Shown one piece after another: positions 8,268-16,876 of a stretch of DNA of 64,000 bases (within the stretch, counting starts at the first letter, position 1; each line of letters begins with the position of its first letter). The stretch is from Paraburkholderia caledonica NBRC 102488. GTDB taxonomy: Bacteria > Pseudomonadota > Gammaproteobacteria > Burkholderiales > Burkholderiaceae. The stretch spans positions 1 to 64,000 of the forward strand of contig NZ_BAYE01000018.1 in assembly GCF_000685095.1 (NCBI RefSeq), in the 5' to 3' direction. Made by a program: the position numbers and the translations under genes. The notes below the pieces were generated by a model that saw only the letters and a program-made list of their open reading frames with translations, made no database searches and was not told where the DNA came from.

Positions 8268-8480
8268 TCAGTAGAATTTCTTTGGCAGCATCTGGCCACG
8301 CAGACGCTTGAAATGACGCTTCACCGCAGCCGCCTTCCTGCGCTTACGCTCAGCCGTAGGCTTTTCGTAAAACTCGCGCGCATGAAGTTCCGTCAACAAA
8401 CCGTTTTTCTCCATGGTGCGCTTGAAACGGCGCATGGCGACTTCAAACGGCTCGTTGTCTTTTACGCGGATGGTCGTCAT
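8268..8480 (-). CDS. rpsU: 30S ribosomal protein S21
   Basis: 70-residue, strongly basic protein matching bS21: it opens MTTIRVKDNEPFEVAMRRFKR and has the family's REFYEKPTAERKRRKAAAVKR stretch, ending MLPKKFY. S21 is a small-subunit protein near the anti-Shine-Dalgarno end of 16S rRNA. It heads the rpsU-yqeY-dnaG-rpoD order. The region before the ATG is GTTGTTGAAAA, without a strong Shine-Dalgarno sequence. Several Burkholderiales carry more than one S21 copy, so this may not be the only one. Confidence 0.97.
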   Translation of the reverse strand: MTTIRVKDNEPFEVAMRRFKRTMEKNGLLTELHAREFYEKPTAERKRRKAAAVKRHFKRLRGQMLPKKFY

Positions 8481-8512
8481 TTTTCAACAACGGAACTTTG
8501 TAAAGGTTCAGG

Positions 8513-8518
8513 AGTATA
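8513..8518 (-). promoter_or_regulatory. Extended -10 promoter element for rpsU
   Basis: On the minus strand TGCTATACT forms an extended -10 element (TATACT 8518-8513), 33 nt upstream of the rpsU start codon. No good -35 is evident. Confidence 0.45.
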
Positions 8519-8548
8519 GCAGAGCTTTCGCACAAAGCTATTGCGCCG

Positions 8549-9766
8549 TCAAGCCCCCCGGGCATACTCCGCAGCGGCCTCGCCGGCCGCTACGCCTGAC
8601 GCCCAGGCCCACTGGAAATTGTAGCCGCCGAGCCAGCCCGTTACGTCGACCGCCTCGCCGATGAAGTACAGGCCCGACGCGCGGGCGCTCATCATCGAGG
8701 TGGACGAAAGGTCGCGCGTATCCACGCCACCGCGGGTCACTTCCGCCTTGCGGAAGCCTTCGGTGCCGTTGGGCGTGAGCGTCCAGCGCGACAAGGCTTC
8801 GCCGACACGGCGAAGCACCTTGTCCGGCAGGTCGGCCACGCGTGCTTCGGCAGGAATCTGATGGGTCTCGAGCCACACGTGGGCAAGCCGCTGCGGCACC
8901 CATTCCGACAACAGATTCGCAATCTGACGCCGCGTTCCGGTCTTCGCTTCAAGTAGCGCCGCGGCGGCGTCCCGGTCCGGCAGCAGGTTGATGTGGATTG
9001 GCTCGCCCGGCTGCCAGTAACTGGAGATTTGCAGCACGCCCGGCCCCGAAAGGCCGCGGTGCGTCAGCAGCAGGTCTTCTTCGAATTCAGCGCCGGACTT
9101 CTTGTTGCCCGTCGCGATCCGCACCTCCAACGACACGCCGGAGAGCGCCGAAAAGGGCTCCCAGTCGGCGGCGGCGAACGTGAGCGGAACGAGCGCGGGA
9201 CGCGTGTCGATGAGCTTGTGGCCGAACTGCTTGGCAAGACGATAGGCAAAGTCGGTGGCGCCGATCTTCGGAATCGACAAGCCGCCCGTAGCGACGACAA
9301 GCGCCCGCGCCGCGATTGAACCCGCGTTGGTGTCGAGCGTGAAGCGGCCCTCCACGTCCTGCCTCACATGCTCGACCGAAAGCGGCGCACGCCATGCGAC
9401 GCGTCCCGCGTCGCACTCGTTTTTCAGCACGTTGATGACGGCGTCGCTCGACTCGTTGCAGAAAAGCTGCCCCTTATGCTTCTCGTGCCACGTCACATGA
9501 TGCCGCTTGAGCAGCGCCATGAAGTCGCGCGGCGTATAGCGGGCGAGCGCCGAGCGGCAAAAATGCGGATTCGCCGACAGATAATTGGCCGGGCCCGCAT
9601 ACAGGTTCGTGAAGTTGCAGCGGCCGCCGCCCGAGATCCGGATCTTCTCCGCGAGGCGCTGCGAGTGATCGATCAGCACAACGCGCCGGCCGAGTTGTCC
9701 GGCCACCGCCGCGCACATCATGCCGGCCGCGCCCGCGCCGATCACTGCAATATCGTAGGATTCCAT
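8549..9766 (-). CDS. HI0933/BaiN-family flavoprotein (NAD(P)/FAD-dependent oxidoreductase)
   Basis: 405-residue flavoprotein. The N terminus has the FAD-binding Rossmann motif AVIGAGAAGMMCAAVAGQLG, followed by the family signature SGGGRCNFTN. The C-terminal end has the second FAD contact GLYFIGEAVDVTGWLGGYNFQ. These match the HI0933/YhiN/BaiN family, whose members are annotated as aminoacetone oxidases or bile-acid dehydrogenases, with the true substrate often unknown. It is transcribed away from tsaD, with 112 nt between the start codons. Family assignment is strong; the physiological reaction is not known. Confidence 0.9.
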   Translation of the reverse strand: MESYDIAVIGAGAAGMMCAAVAGQLGRRVVLIDHSQRLAEKIRISGGGRCNFTNLYAGPANYLSANPHFCRSALARYTPRDFMALLKRHHVTWHEKHKGQLFCNESSDAVINVLKNECDAGRVAWRAPLSVEHVRQDVEGRFTLDTNAGSIAARALVVATGGLSIPKIGATDFAYRLAKQFGHKLIDTRPALVPLTFAAADWEPFSALSGVSLEVRIATGNKKSGAEFEEDLLLTHRGLSGPGVLQISSYWQPGEPIHINLLPDRDAAAALLEAKTGTRRQIANLLSEWVPQRLAHVWLETHQIPAEARVADLPDKVLRRVGEALSRWTLTPNGTEGFRKAEVTRGGVDTRDLSSTSMMSARASGLYFIGEAVDVTGWLGGYNFQWAWASGVAAGEAAAEYARGA

Positions 9767-9813
9767 GGGGCCGCATTGTACCTGCGCGCCTGCGGCGCCT
9801 TGGCTCGCACTGC

Positions 9814-9819
9814 TATACT
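9814..9819 (+). promoter_or_regulatory. Extended -10 promoter element for tsaD
   Basis: TGCTATACT on the plus strand gives an extended -10 (TATACT 9814-9819), 60 nt upstream of the tsaD ATG. The -35 region is poor. Confidence 0.4.
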
Positions 9820-9878
9820 TTAACGCTTACCTTTTTGCATTTCGGGTGCGTCTAAGCGCCCGTTTCAGCCCACCAGAC

Positions 9879-10907
9879 ATGCTCGTTCTCGGCATCGAAA
9901 GCTCCTGCGACGAAACCGGCCTCGCGCTCTACGACACTGAGCGCGGCCTGCTCGCGCACGCGCTGCATTCGCAGATTGCGATGCATCGCGAGTACGGCGG
10001 CGTGGTGCCCGAACTGGCGTCCCGCGACCACATCCGGCGCGCGCTGCCCTTGCTCGAAGAGGTGATGGAGCGGTCTGGCACGGCACGCGGCGACATCGAC
10101 GCGATCGCCTACACGCAAGGGCCGGGGCTCGCGGGCGCCCTGCTGGTGGGCGCGAGCGTCGCCAATTCGCTCGCCATGGCCTGGGACAAGCCGACCATCG
10201 GGATTCATCATCTCGAAGGGCATTTGCTGTCGCCGTTGCTTGTCGACGAGCCGCCGCCGTTTCCGTTCGTCGCGTTGCTGGTATCGGGCGGCCATACGCA
10301 ATTGATGCGCGTGACCGACGTGGGCGTCTACGAAACGCTGGGCGAAACACTCGACGACGCAGCGGGCGAGGCCTTCGACAAAACCGCCAAGCTACTCGGC
10401 CTTGGCTATCCCGGCGGCCCGGAGGTTTCGCGCATGGCCGAATTCGGCACGCCGGGCGCGGTGGTGCTGCCGCGCCCCATGCTGCATTCAGGCGATCTGG
10501 ACTTCAGCTTCAGCGGCCTTAAGACGGCCGTGCTTACGCACGCAAAAAAGCTTGGGGGCGCGAATATCTGCGAGCAGGCGAAAGCGGATCTGGCGCGCGG
10601 CTTCGTGGACGCTGCCGTCGAAGTGCTCGCAACAAAGTCGCTCGCCGCGCTCAAGCGCACGAAGCTCAACCGGCTAGTCGTGGCGGGTGGCGTGGGTGCG
10701 AACCGGCAGTTGCGCGAGGCCCTTTCGGCCGCCGCGCAAAAGCGCAACTTCTACGTGCATTACCCGGATCTTTCGCTGTGCACGGACAACGGCGCGATGA
10801 TTGCGCTCGCAGGCGCGTTGCGGCTGCAACGCTGGCCCGATCAGTCGGGCAAGGACTACGCGTTCACCGTCAAGCCCCGCTGGGATCTGACGTCACTCGC
10901 ACGCTGA
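9879..10907 (+). CDS. tsaD: tRNA N6-adenosine threonylcarbamoyltransferase TsaD
   Basis: 342-residue TsaD/Kae1/Gcp protein with an ASKHA (actin-like ATPase) fold. It opens MLVLGIESSCDETGLALYD; the metal-binding pair is in HHLEGHLLSP (about residues 107-115), and the nucleotide region includes LLVSGGHTQL and VAGGVGANRQLREAL. With TsaB, TsaC and TsaE it transfers threonylcarbamoyl to A37 of ANN-decoding tRNAs, which would include the tRNA-Ile in this window. I chose ATG 9879 because the conserved family N terminus begins there; a longer frame upstream has no family similarity. A clear terminator follows. Confidence 0.97.
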   Translation: MLVLGIESSCDETGLALYDTERGLLAHALHSQIAMHREYGGVVPELASRDHIRRALPLLEEVMERSGTARGDIDAIAYTQGPGLAGALLVGASVANSLAMAWDKPTIGIHHLEGHLLSPLLVDEPPPFPFVALLVSGGHTQLMRVTDVGVYETLGETLDDAAGEAFDKTAKLLGLGYPGGPEVSRMAEFGTPGAVVLPRPMLHSGDLDFSFSGLKTAVLTHAKKLGGANICEQAKADLARGFVDAAVEVLATKSLAALKRTKLNRLVVAGGVGANRQLREALSAAAQKRNFYVHYPDLSLCTDNGAMIALAGALRLQRWPDQSGKDYAFTVKPRWDLTSLAR

Positions 10908-10940
10908 ACGTTTCGCGAACCGCGCGTTACGCCGCCAAAA

Positions 10941-10966
10941 AGCCGCTTGTTCAGAGCGGCTTTTTT
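10941..10966 (+). terminator. Rho-independent terminator after tsaD
   Basis: AGCCGCT (10941-10947) pairs with AGCGGCT (10955-10961) around a 7-nt loop, followed by TTTTTT. It begins 34 nt after the tsaD stop and could also serve the convergent folE2 (A-stretch on the other side). Confidence 0.9.
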
Positions 10967-10994
10967 CATGCAATCAGGATTTCGAGGCAAAGCG

Positions 10995-11801
10995 TCAAAC
11001 CAACCGCTTATCACGCTCGATCACGGCATACGCGCTGTGATTGTGAATCGACTCGAAGTTCTCAGCTTCCAGCACGTATGCGACGATTCGCTCATCCGCG
11101 TTCAGACGCTGCGCGACGTCGCGCACCAGATCCTCGACGAACTTCGGGTTTTCATATGCGCGCTCGGTCACGAATTTTTCGTCCGGACGCTTGAGCAAGC
11201 CCCATAGCTCACACGACGCCTCTTCCTCGGCGATACGGATCAGGTCTTCCACCGCGACCTCGCCCGCCAGTTCCGCGTTGATCGTCACATGCGAGCGTTG
11301 GTTGTGCGCGCCGTACTGCGAAATTTTCTTCGAACACGGACAGAGGCTCGTGACCGGCACAAGCACTTTCAGGAACAGACGGGTTTCGCCGCTACGCGTG
11401 TCGCCAGTCAGCGTCACTTCGTAATCCAGCAGGCTCTGCACGCCGGACACCGGCGCGGTCTTGTTCACGAAGTAAGGGAACGACACTTCGATGCGGCCCG
11501 CCTCGGCCTCGAGTTTCGTGAGCATCGCGGCGAGCATCTTGCGGAACGTGGCGGGTTCCAGCGGCGCCTTGTTCTCTTCCAGCAACGCGACGAAGCGCGA
11601 CATATGCGTGCCCTTTTGCTCTGCGGGCAAATGCACGTCGAGATTCCATGTGCCGACCGTCGGCTGGGCCTCACCGCTTGGCGTGCGCACCGTCAGTGGA
11701 TGGCGGACCGCCTTGACGCCGACCCGCTGGATTGGAATCTGGCGAGTATCGGGCGTGCTTTGCACGTCTGGCATCACAAAGGCGGGATTCATCTGATTCA
11801 T
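10995..11801 (-). CDS. folE2: GTP cyclohydrolase FolE2
   Basis: 268-residue type IB GTP cyclohydrolase, which converts GTP to dihydroneopterin triphosphate for folate (and queuosine) synthesis. Family hallmarks: the DTRQIPIQRVGVKAVRHP opening, a catalytic cysteine region VTSLCPCSKKISQYGAHNQR (about residues 150-170), and the C-terminal SIHNHSAYAVIE. Unlike the zinc-dependent FolE, FolE2 can use other metals, and in several bacteria it is induced by zinc shortage. A ribosome-binding-like AAGGACA lies before the ATG. The 342-nt region upstream is unusual in containing several short dyads. Confidence 0.95.
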   Translation of the reverse strand: MNQMNPAFVMPDVQSTPDTRQIPIQRVGVKAVRHPLTVRTPSGEAQPTVGTWNLDVHLPAEQKGTHMSRFVALLEENKAPLEPATFRKMLAAMLTKLEAEAGRIEVSFPYFVNKTAPVSGVQSLLDYEVTLTGDTRSGETRLFLKVLVPVTSLCPCSKKISQYGAHNQRSHVTINAELAGEVAVEDLIRIAEEEASCELWGLLKRPDEKFVTERAYENPKFVEDLVRDVAQRLNADERIVAYVLEAENFESIHNHSAYAVIERDKRLV

Positions 11802-12143
11802 GTTCTTGTCCTTTCAGGAAGACGCCGACCCGCCTCAGGTTTGCGGCTCCGCAGATAGCCCTGCGCCGGAGAAAACTTGCCGGTCGTTAAGGCTGCCCGC
11901 AAAGGGCTTTGCGGAGCGACGGGTTCGGGAGTCCTCAGCGACCGTGCGGAGCAGAAACCGCAACGGCAAACGCCGGCCCCTGCCGGCGTTCGATGATGAG
12001 CCACGCACGGGCCCATCGACTCAAGTTAGCGACTTCTATTGCCTCCATGGCAACGGACGGCGCAATACGCGGTGCCGGGGTTTACGGCGTGCCAGTCGAT
12101 ATGTTTTCTATCGCCTGGCTCGCCGACCGGCTAATCGGCACGC
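11802..12143. other. Gene-free region between dxs and folE2 with short dyads
   Basis: No gene I can support lies here. It holds a perfect 8-bp dyad CCGCAAAG / CTTTGCGG (11897-11914, 2-nt centre), a GCGG-CT-CCGC dyad near 11850, three copies of TGCGGAGC or its complement, and an 8-bp hairpin AACGCCGG / CCGGCGTT (11969-11990) that could end dxs transcription although it lacks a U-tract. Whether the repeats form a folE2 leader structure is unknown. Confidence 0.5.
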
Positions 12144-14051
12144 TTAAGCGACGCGCTTGACCGACGACTGGCCGCCCACGGCACCGCTCGACAAAAAGCG
12201 TTCGCGAATCGACTTCGCAATGCCCGTGGCGTCGAGGCCGCACGCGGCGAGCAGCTTGGCCGGATCTCCGTGATCGATGAAGCGATCGGGCAAGCCCAAT
12301 TGCAGTACCGGCCGCGTAACCCCACTCGCCAGCAGGGCCTCGACGCATGCCGAGCCCGCACCACCCATCACGCAGCCTTCTTCGACGGTGACGATGGCGT
12401 CATGCGTTTCAGCGAGTTGACGCACGAGGTCAGCGTCGAGCGGCTTCACGAAACGCATGTTGGCCACGGTGGCGTCGAGTTGTTCGGCAGCTGCCAGAGA
12501 CGGCGCGACCATCGTACCGAACGCCAGAATCGCGATGCGCTTGCCCGCCGGTTGCGACGTTTCCCGGCGCACCTCACCCTTGCCGACGGGCAGTGCAACC
12601 ATTTGCTTGACGGTGGCCACGCCGGTGCCGGCGCCGCGCGGATAACGCACGGCCGTCGGACACGATTGCTGCAACGCCGTGTACAACATCTGACGGCATT
12701 CGTTTTCGTCGGACGCGACCATCACCATCATGTTCGGGATGCAGCGCATGAACGCGAGGTCGTAAGCGCCCGCGTGCGTAGCCCCGTCCGCGCCGACCAG
12801 ACCTGCGCGGTCGATCGCGAACACGACCGGCAGATTTTGCAGCGCGACGTCGTGGATCAGTTGATCGTAGGCGCGTTGCAGGAACGTGGAGTAGATCGCG
12901 ACGACAGGCTTCATGCCATCGGCCGCGAGCCCCCCAGCGAAGGTGACCGCGTGCTGCTCGGCGATACCCACATCGAAATAACGGTCCGGGAAGCGCTTCT
13001 CGAACTCCACCATGCCGGAACCTTCGCGCATGGCCGGCGTGATGCCGACCACGCGCGCGTCCAGTTCGGCCGCGTCGCAAAGCCACTCGCCAAATACTTG
13101 GGTGTAGGTTTTCTTCGACGGCGCGACAGCCGGCTTGATGCCTTCAGCCGGATTGAACTTGCCCGGGCCGTGATACAGCACCGGATCAGCCTCGGCGAGC
13201 TTGTAGCCCTGGCCCTTCTTGGTGACCACGTGCAGGAATTGCGGACCGCGCAGTTCCTTGATGTTTTGCAGCGTGGGGATCAGAGAATCGAGGTCGTGAC
13301 CGTCGATCGGGCCGATATAGTTGAAGCCGAATTCTTCGAACAGCGTGGCCGGCACGATCATGCCCTTCGCGTGCTCTTCGAGCTTGCGGGCCAGATCGAG
13401 CATGGGCGGCGCGACGCGCAGCACGCGCTCGACGCCCGCACGCGCCGCGGCGTAAAAGCGGCCCGACATGAGACGCGCGAGATGGCGATTGAGCGCGCCG
13501 ACCGGCGGCGAAATCGACATGTCGTTGTCGTTCAGGATGACGAGCAGAGGCACGTCGTCTTCTACACCGCCATTGTTCAATGCCTCGAAGGCCATGCCCG
13601 CCGTCATTGCGCCGTCGCCGATCACGGCGATGCCCATGCGGTTATCGCCCTGCAGCTTGCTGGCGACCGCCATGCCGAGTGCCGCCGAAATCGACGTGCT
13701 CGAATGCGCGGTGCCGAACGTGTCGTATTCCGACTCGTCGCGTTTAGGGAAACCGGAGATGCCGCCCAACTGGCGCAGCGTGTGCATTCTGTCGCGCCGA
13801 CCCGTCAGGATCTTGTGCGGATACGTCTGATGGCCGACGTCCCACACGATGCGGTCGTGCGGCGTGTCGAACACATAATGCAGCGCAATGGTCAACTCGA
13901 CCGTGCCGAGGTTTGACGAAAGATGGCCGCCCGTCTGCGACACGCTGTCGAGCACAAAGGCGCGCAACTCGTCGGCAAGCGGTTGCAATTGGCGGCGATC
14001 GAGGCGGCGCAGGGCTGCCGGGTCGTCGATGGTTTTCAGCAAGTCGTACAT
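12144..14051 (-). CDS. dxs: 1-deoxy-D-xylulose-5-phosphate synthase
   Basis: 635-residue thiamine-diphosphate enzyme condensing pyruvate and glyceraldehyde-3-phosphate, the first step of the MEP isoprenoid pathway. Seen: the family start MYDLLKTIDDPAALRRLDR, HLSSNLGTVELTIALHYVFD, the ThDP-binding GDGAMTAGMAFEALNN (about residues 152-167), the glutamate-bearing FDVGIAEQHAVTFAGG, and the transketolase C-terminal segment TVEEGCVMGGAGSACVE. I chose ATG 14051, preceded by GGAACG, over a start 45 nt upstream, because the family N terminus begins there. It follows ispA and xseB on the same strand, the usual proteobacterial isoprenoid operon. Confidence 0.97.
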   Translation of the reverse strand: MYDLLKTIDDPAALRRLDRRQLQPLADELRAFVLDSVSQTGGHLSSNLGTVELTIALHYVFDTPHDRIVWDVGHQTYPHKILTGRRDRMHTLRQLGGISGFPKRDESEYDTFGTAHSSTSISAALGMAVASKLQGDNRMGIAVIGDGAMTAGMAFEALNNGGVEDDVPLLVILNDNDMSISPPVGALNRHLARLMSGRFYAAARAGVERVLRVAPPMLDLARKLEEHAKGMIVPATLFEEFGFNYIGPIDGHDLDSLIPTLQNIKELRGPQFLHVVTKKGQGYKLAEADPVLYHGPGKFNPAEGIKPAVAPSKKTYTQVFGEWLCDAAELDARVVGITPAMREGSGMVEFEKRFPDRYFDVGIAEQHAVTFAGGLAADGMKPVVAIYSTFLQRAYDQLIHDVALQNLPVVFAIDRAGLVGADGATHAGAYDLAFMRCIPNMMVMVASDENECRQMLYTALQQSCPTAVRYPRGAGTGVATVKQMVALPVGKGEVRRETSQPAGKRIAILAFGTMVAPSLAAAEQLDATVANMRFVKPLDADLVRQLAETHDAIVTVEEGCVMGGAGSACVEALLASGVTRPVLQLGLPDRFIDHGDPAKLLAACGLDATGIAKSIRERFLSSGAVGGQSSVKRVA

Positions 14052-14136
14052 CGTCGTTCCATTGTAGGAAAACTTACGCGCCCGCACTTCATACATGCGC
14101 CTGGTGGGGACGGCGCGCGGCGGCGGGCTTTCGCGT

Positions 14137-15018
14137 TCAGCTGACCCGGTTCACCACCAGATCTGCCAATTCGGCAAGACGCTGCGCGCGCGCGCCGAAC
14201 GGCGCCAGCGCGGCGTGCGCGTCGCTGCGCAGCTGCGCTGCCAGCGAACGCGATGCGTCGAGCCCAATAATCGACACGTAGGTCGGCTTGCCGTCCTTCG
14301 CGTCTTTACCTGCTGTCTTGCCGAGCGTCGCCGAGTCGGTCGTGACGTCGAGAATATCGTCGACGACCTGAAACGCGAGACCGACCGCAGCCGCGTATGC
14401 ATCGAGCGAACGCATGGCGTTCGCGTCCGGCGCTTCACCCGCCAGCGCGCCCATGCGCACCGCGGCGCGCAGCAACGCGCCGGTCTTCATGCGGTGCATG
14501 GTTTCGAGTTGCGTGCGCGTGAGCGTGTGACCGACGCTGGCAAGGTCGATTGCCTGACCGCCGCACATGCCGATCGAACCGCTAGCAAGAGCCAGCTCGC
14601 GCACAAGCGCCGCCTGCTGCGCCGGCGCCAGAACCTCGGAAGTCAACGCGACGAACGCCTGCGACTGCAACGCGTCGCCGACCAGCAGTGCCGTGGCTTC
14701 GTCATATTTGACGTGTACCGTGGGTTTGCCGCGGCGCAGCGCGTCGTCGTCCATGCACGGCATGTCGTCGTGCACGAGCGAGTACACGTGGATCATTTCG
14801 AGCGCCGCCGCTGCCGCGTCGAGACACTCGGCGCGCGCGCCGGTCAGCTCGCCGGCTGCATGGCACAGCAGCGGGCGAACCCGCTTGCCGCCGCCCAGCA
14901 CGGCGTAGCGCATCGCCTCATGCAGCCTGGCCGGCTCCGTTGTTTCAGCCGGCAGGTAGTGTTCGAGTGCCGTTTCGACGCGCTCGAGCACCGAGCGCGT
15001 CCATTGTTCGAATGTCAT
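14137..15018 (-). CDS. ispA: Polyprenyl synthetase, probable farnesyl diphosphate synthase
   Basis: 293-residue short-chain trans-prenyltransferase that builds farnesyl diphosphate from IPP and DMAPP. The first Asp-rich motif is in HDDMPCMDDDALRRGKPTVH (about residues 80-100) and the second in FQVVDDILDVTTD (about 215-230). Also present is GGGKRVRPLL. It overlaps xseB by 4 nt and sits 85 nt upstream of dxs, so translational coupling and co-transcription are likely. The length fits IspA; longer-chain synthases are usually above 320 residues. Confidence 0.94.
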   Translation of the reverse strand: MTFEQWTRSVLERVETALEHYLPAETTEPARLHEAMRYAVLGGGKRVRPLLCHAAGELTGARAECLDAAAAALEMIHVYSLVHDDMPCMDDDALRRGKPTVHVKYDEATALLVGDALQSQAFVALTSEVLAPAQQAALVRELALASGSIGMCGGQAIDLASVGHTLTRTQLETMHRMKTGALLRAAVRMGALAGEAPDANAMRSLDAYAAAVGLAFQVVDDILDVTTDSATLGKTAGKDAKDGKPTYVSIIGLDASRSLAAQLRSDAHAALAPFGARAQRLAELADLVVNRVS

Positions 15019-15323
15019 AGGTCGTCCCCGCTTTCAGTAGCGGCTGTTCCTGCGGTATTCACGGGCAGTGGCTTGAGCGTCTCGCCGTCGAGCACCCGCA
15101 CCTGCTGCTCGACTTTCTCGAGCTGCTGCTGGCAAAACGCCACCAGAGCCGCGCCGCGCCGATAGGCGGAGAGCGATTCTTCGAGGCTGAGATTGCCGCT
15201 TTCCATGCGTGCAACAAGCCCTTCAAGCTCTGCCTGCGCCGCCTCGTAGTTCTCAGGCAGCGGCGTGCTATCGACGCCTTCGGCCGGCGCCGCAGCAGTA
15301 TCGTTCGACGCGGTCTTCGCCAT
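15015..15323 (-). CDS. xseB: Exodeoxyribonuclease VII small subunit
   Basis: 102-residue XseB with the characteristic NYEAAQAELEGLVARMESGN followed by LSLEESLSAYRRGAALVAFCQ and QQLEKVEQQVRVL. Several small subunits bind one XseA to make exonuclease VII, a single-strand-specific nuclease; xseA is not in this window. ATG 15323 is preferred to a TTG 12 nt upstream. Neither has a strong Shine-Dalgarno motif. The 3' end overlaps ispA by 4 nt. Confidence 0.93.
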   Translation of the reverse strand: MAKTASNDTAAAPAEGVDSTPLPENYEAAQAELEGLVARMESGNLSLEESLSAYRRGAALVAFCQQQLEKVEQQVRVLDGETLKPLPVNTAGTAATESGDDL

Positions 15324-15533
15324 GAATAGTCGCAAAATTAAAACAAGTCGGACATTCTACGGCAAAAGAGACAAATCCGACTCGCCAGCCGACCTTCGGG
15401 CCGCCCGTCCGCCCCTCGCCGCCCTGTCAGTCTCGCAGAAAAAAAACGATTGGTCTGCGGCGAAAAGACCGAACTTTCTCGACATTTTTGACCCAAATCA
15501 GTGACTTAACTGTCCCAAGGAGGGGGAAACAGG

Positions 15534-15539
15534 TATAAT
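15534..15539 (+). promoter_or_regulatory. -10 element upstream of the Rieske oxygenase gene
   Basis: TATAAT, 72 nt upstream of the start codon of the next gene. At 17 nt spacing the -35 would be TGTCCC, which is weak. Confidence 0.4.
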
Positions 15540-15610
15540 CTTGGGCTCCCTAAATCGAATCTTCGATGGTTGGGTTGTTCACTGCTTTCACGTCTTCATC
15601 GGGAGTGGGA

Positions 15611-16717
15611 ATGTCCAATCTGAGCAATGCATTGCAGTTGCGGTCTGTTCACAGCCAACTGCCAGTCACGGCTTACTTTGACGAAGCGCTTTTAACGCGC
15701 GAAATCGAAACCCTTTTCCGGAAAGGTCCTCGTTACGTCGGGCACGATCTCATGGTGCCGGAAGCGGGGAATTATTTTGCCTTGCCCAGCGAGAGCGAGG
15801 GGCGCGTGCTCGTTCGTAACCAGCAGTCGCAAGTCGAACTGCTGTCGAACGTGTGCCGCCACCGGCAGGCCATCATGCTCAACGGCCGCGGCCACGCGGA
15901 GAATATCGTCTGTCCGCTGCATCGCTGGACGTACGATCTGAACGGCCAGCTTCTCGGCGCTCCGCATTTTGCGGACAACCCTTGCCTGAACCTGGGCGCC
16001 ACGCCGCTGCAAAACTGGCAAGGGCTGCTCTTCGAAGCGCAGGGCCGCAACGTCGCACGCGACCTGGCCAACCTCGGCACGAAACGACATTTCGACTTCT
16101 CAGGCTTCATGTTCGACCATGTCGAGGTGCACGAGTGCAACTACAACTGGAAGACCTTTATTGAGGTCTATCTGGAGGACTACCACGTCGCGCCGTTCCA
16201 TCCGGGCCTCGGCAGCTTCGTCAATTGCGACGACCTCACGTGGGAATTCGGCGAGTGGTACAGCGTGCAAACGGTCGGCGTTCACAAGGACCTCGAGCAG
16301 CCGGGCAGTCCGACCTACCGCAAATGGCACGACGAAGTGTTGCGTTTCCGCGGCGGCACTCCGCCGGAGTTCGGCGCGATCTGGATGGTGTACTACCCCG
16401 GCATCATGATCGAATGGTATCCGCACGTGCTGGTCGTGTCGTGGCTGATTCCGCGCGGTGCGCAGAAGACCACGAACGTGGTCGAGTTCTATTACCCTGA
16501 GGAAATTGCGCTGTTCGAGCGTGATTTCGTCGAAGCGGAACGTGCCGCCTATATGGAAACGGCCCGCGAAGACGACGAAATCGCCGAACGCATGGACGCT
16601 GGTCGCCGCGCGCTAATGGAGCGCGGCGAATCACAGGTTGGCCCATACCAGAGCCCAATGGAAGACGGCATGCAGCACTTCCACGAGTTCCTGCGGCGCG
16701 AGCTCGGCACGATCTGA
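15611..16717 (+). CDS. Aromatic ring-hydroxylating oxygenase alpha subunit-like Rieske protein
   Basis: 368-residue oxygenase component. The Rieske [2Fe-2S] ligands are CRHRQA and CPLHRWTYDLNG (about residues 82-106). The C-terminal catalytic domain has NWKTFIEVYLEDYHVAPFHPGL, with the Asp-His-His iron ligands of the non-heme mononuclear site, and a downstream acidic residue region. It catalyses oxygen insertion with electrons from a reductase that is not encoded nearby. The substrate is unknown: no degradation genes are adjacent, and in Burkholderiales this gene is commonly a stand-alone. ATG 15611 is preceded by GGGAGTGGGA; an upstream in-frame start is less likely. Confidence 0.88.
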   Translation: MSNLSNALQLRSVHSQLPVTAYFDEALLTREIETLFRKGPRYVGHDLMVPEAGNYFALPSESEGRVLVRNQQSQVELLSNVCRHRQAIMLNGRGHAENIVCPLHRWTYDLNGQLLGAPHFADNPCLNLGATPLQNWQGLLFEAQGRNVARDLANLGTKRHFDFSGFMFDHVEVHECNYNWKTFIEVYLEDYHVAPFHPGLGSFVNCDDLTWEFGEWYSVQTVGVHKDLEQPGSPTYRKWHDEVLRFRGGTPPEFGAIWMVYYPGIMIEWYPHVLVVSWLIPRGAQKTTNVVEFYYPEEIALFERDFVEAERAAYMETAREDDEIAERMDAGRRALMERGESQVGPYQSPMEDGMQHFHEFLRRELGTI

Positions 16718-16761
16718 TTGCAGCCTCGCTGCAACTCACTTGCCTTTGCATCAACACACGG

Positions 16762-16787
16762 AAAGACGGGCTTCGGCCCGTCTTTTT
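16762..16787 (+). terminator. Rho-independent terminator after the Rieske gene
   Basis: AAAGACGGGC (16762-16771) and GCCCGTCTTT (16776-16785) form a 10-bp stem closed by a UUCG tetraloop, followed by T residues. Confidence 0.92.
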
Positions 16788-16876
16788 TGTTTAGACTAAC
16801 GAGGTAGCCCGGCCATCCGGTCGCGTCACGAGACCGCCGGCAACGGAGCCGCCATCGCCCTCATCGAGGAGACGTC

